Shown one piece after another: positions 63,323 to 64,000 of a stretch of 64,000 nucleotides of DNA (positions within the stretch are counted from its first letter, which is position 1; the number at the start of each line of letters is the position of its first letter). The position numbers and the translations under genes are program-made. The stretch spans positions 310,001-374,000 of the forward strand of contig NZ_JAETZZ010000004.1 in NCBI RefSeq assembly GCF_022627325.1. The letters are read 5' to 3'. This DNA comes from Pseudomonas putida (lineage in GTDB: Bacteria > Pseudomonadota > Gammaproteobacteria > Pseudomonadales > Pseudomonadaceae). Below the pieces are notes generated by a model. That model saw only the letters and a list, made by a program, of their open reading frames with translations, ran no database searches and was not told the DNA's origin.

Positions 63323-64000
63323 ATGTCCCAAGTCAACATGCGCGATATGCTGAAGGCCGGTGTGCACTTCGGCCACCAGACCCGTTACTGGAACCCGAAA
63401 ATGGGCAAGTACATTTTCGGCGCGCGTAACAAGATCCACATCATCAACCTGGAAAAAACCCTGCCAATGTTCAACGACGCTCTGTCGTTCGTAGAGCGCC
63501 TGGCCCAGGGCAAGAACAAGATCATGTTCGTCGGCACCAAGCGTTCCGCCGGCAAGATCGTCGCCGAGCAAGCTGCTCGTTGCGGTTCGCCATACGTTGA
63601 CCACCGCTGGTTGGGCGGCATGCTGACCAACTACAAAACCATCCGCGCTTCGATCAAGCGTCTGCGCGACCTGGAAACCCAGGCCGAAGACGGCACCTTT
63701 GCCAAGCTGACCAAGAAAGAAGCCCTGATGCGTTCGCGCGATCTGGAAAAGCTGGACCGCAGCCTGGGTGGTATCAAGGACATGGGCGGCCTGCCTGATG
63801 CCCTGTTCGTGATCGACGTTGACCACGAGCGCATTGCTATCACCGAAGCCAACAAGCTGGGCATCCCGGTTATCGGCGTTGTCGATACCAACAGCAGCCC
63901 GGAAGGTGTTGACTACATCATCCCAGGTAACGATGACGCCATTCGCGCTATCGAGCTGTACATGACTTCGATGGCTGACGCCGTCATCCGCGGCCGCAAC
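63323..64000 (+). CDS. rpsB: Ribosomal protein S2 (partial, runs off window)
   Basis: The first 226 codons of 30S protein S2, starting [20 protein letters not shown], the universal S2 start. Further signatures are [29 protein letters not shown] and [14 protein letters not shown]. An AAGGAAC site precedes the ATG. The C-terminus lies beyond the right edge. Confidence 0.97.
   Translation, partial: MSQVNMRDMLKAGVHFGHQTRYWNPKMGKYIFGARNKIHIINLEKTLPMFNDALSFVERLAQGKNKIMFVGTKRSAGKIVAEQAARCGSPYVDHRWLGGMLTNYKTIRASIKRLRDLETQAEDGTFAKLTKKEALMRSRDLEKLDRSLGGIKDMGGLPDALFVIDVDHERIAITEANKLGIPVIGVVDTNSSPEGVDYIIPGNDDAIRAIELYMTSMADAVIRGRN

Overview
The window looks like chromosome of a Pseudomonas putida-group bacterium. 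It is GC-rich, and the gene neighbourhoods are typical Pseudomonas ones: ppc-adk-tsaB; rpsB/map-glnD-dapC; dapD-csdA-csdE/tcdA; ndvB-dapE-rlmA; plsB next to a cold-shock gene. The species is inferred from gene content only. No tRNA, rRNA, CRISPR array or intact insertion sequence was seen.

Left core (1-10166): a partial gene at the edge, a small conserved protein, ppc, adk, tsaB, a small hypothetical protein, a DUF72 protein, an isocitrate-lyase/PEP-mutase superfamily enzyme, an extensin-like C-terminal domain protein, a hypothetical protein with an internal duplication, rsmJ and a TetR-family repressor.

Accessory block (about 10.2-37.95 kb): this lies between the TetR gene and an RND efflux operon (38025-42197) that it would normally be expected to sit beside. 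The block has three parts. (a) 10.3-16.1 kb is an envelope/LPS-modification cluster: an EptA/MCR-type phosphoethanolamine transferase, an orphan ColR-like response regulator, two atypical PAP2 phosphatases, a lipoprotein and an Ais-like histidine phosphatase. TTTTTCAC motifs resembling ColR boxes recur through it. (b) 16.1-23 kb is a graveyard of IS1182, IS66, isochorismatase and LysR fragments, followed by a small redox cluster (ABM monooxygenase, MDR oxidoreductase, LysR, SDR) and two tiny overlapping ORFs. (c) 23-37.6 kb holds a GAF-PAS-GGDEF-EAL protein; a compact stress module (ClpG-type disaggregase, PsiE-like protein, three tandem Hsp20s, KefB-type antiporter) resembling part of the transmissible locus of stress tolerance; a LysR/glyoxalase pair; a decayed second kef gene; a luciferase-like oxidoreductase; a CmcJ-like oxygenase; and further gene fragments. 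A roughly 40-bp imperfect direct repeat occurs at 16393 and 37892.

Right core (38-64 kb): RND pump, DUF4197 protein, two adjacent YbaY-type genes with striking hairpins at their translation starts, plsB, cold-shock protein, a hypothetical protein, rlmA-like methyltransferase, dapE, ndvB, tcdA, csdE/csdA, dapD, ArsC/Spx-like protein, a CPA1 Na+/H+ antiporter, dapC, glnD, map and the start of rpsB. Three lysine/diaminopimelate genes (dapC, dapD, dapE), nitrogen signalling (glnD) and translation genes (map, rpsB) make this a housekeeping stretch.
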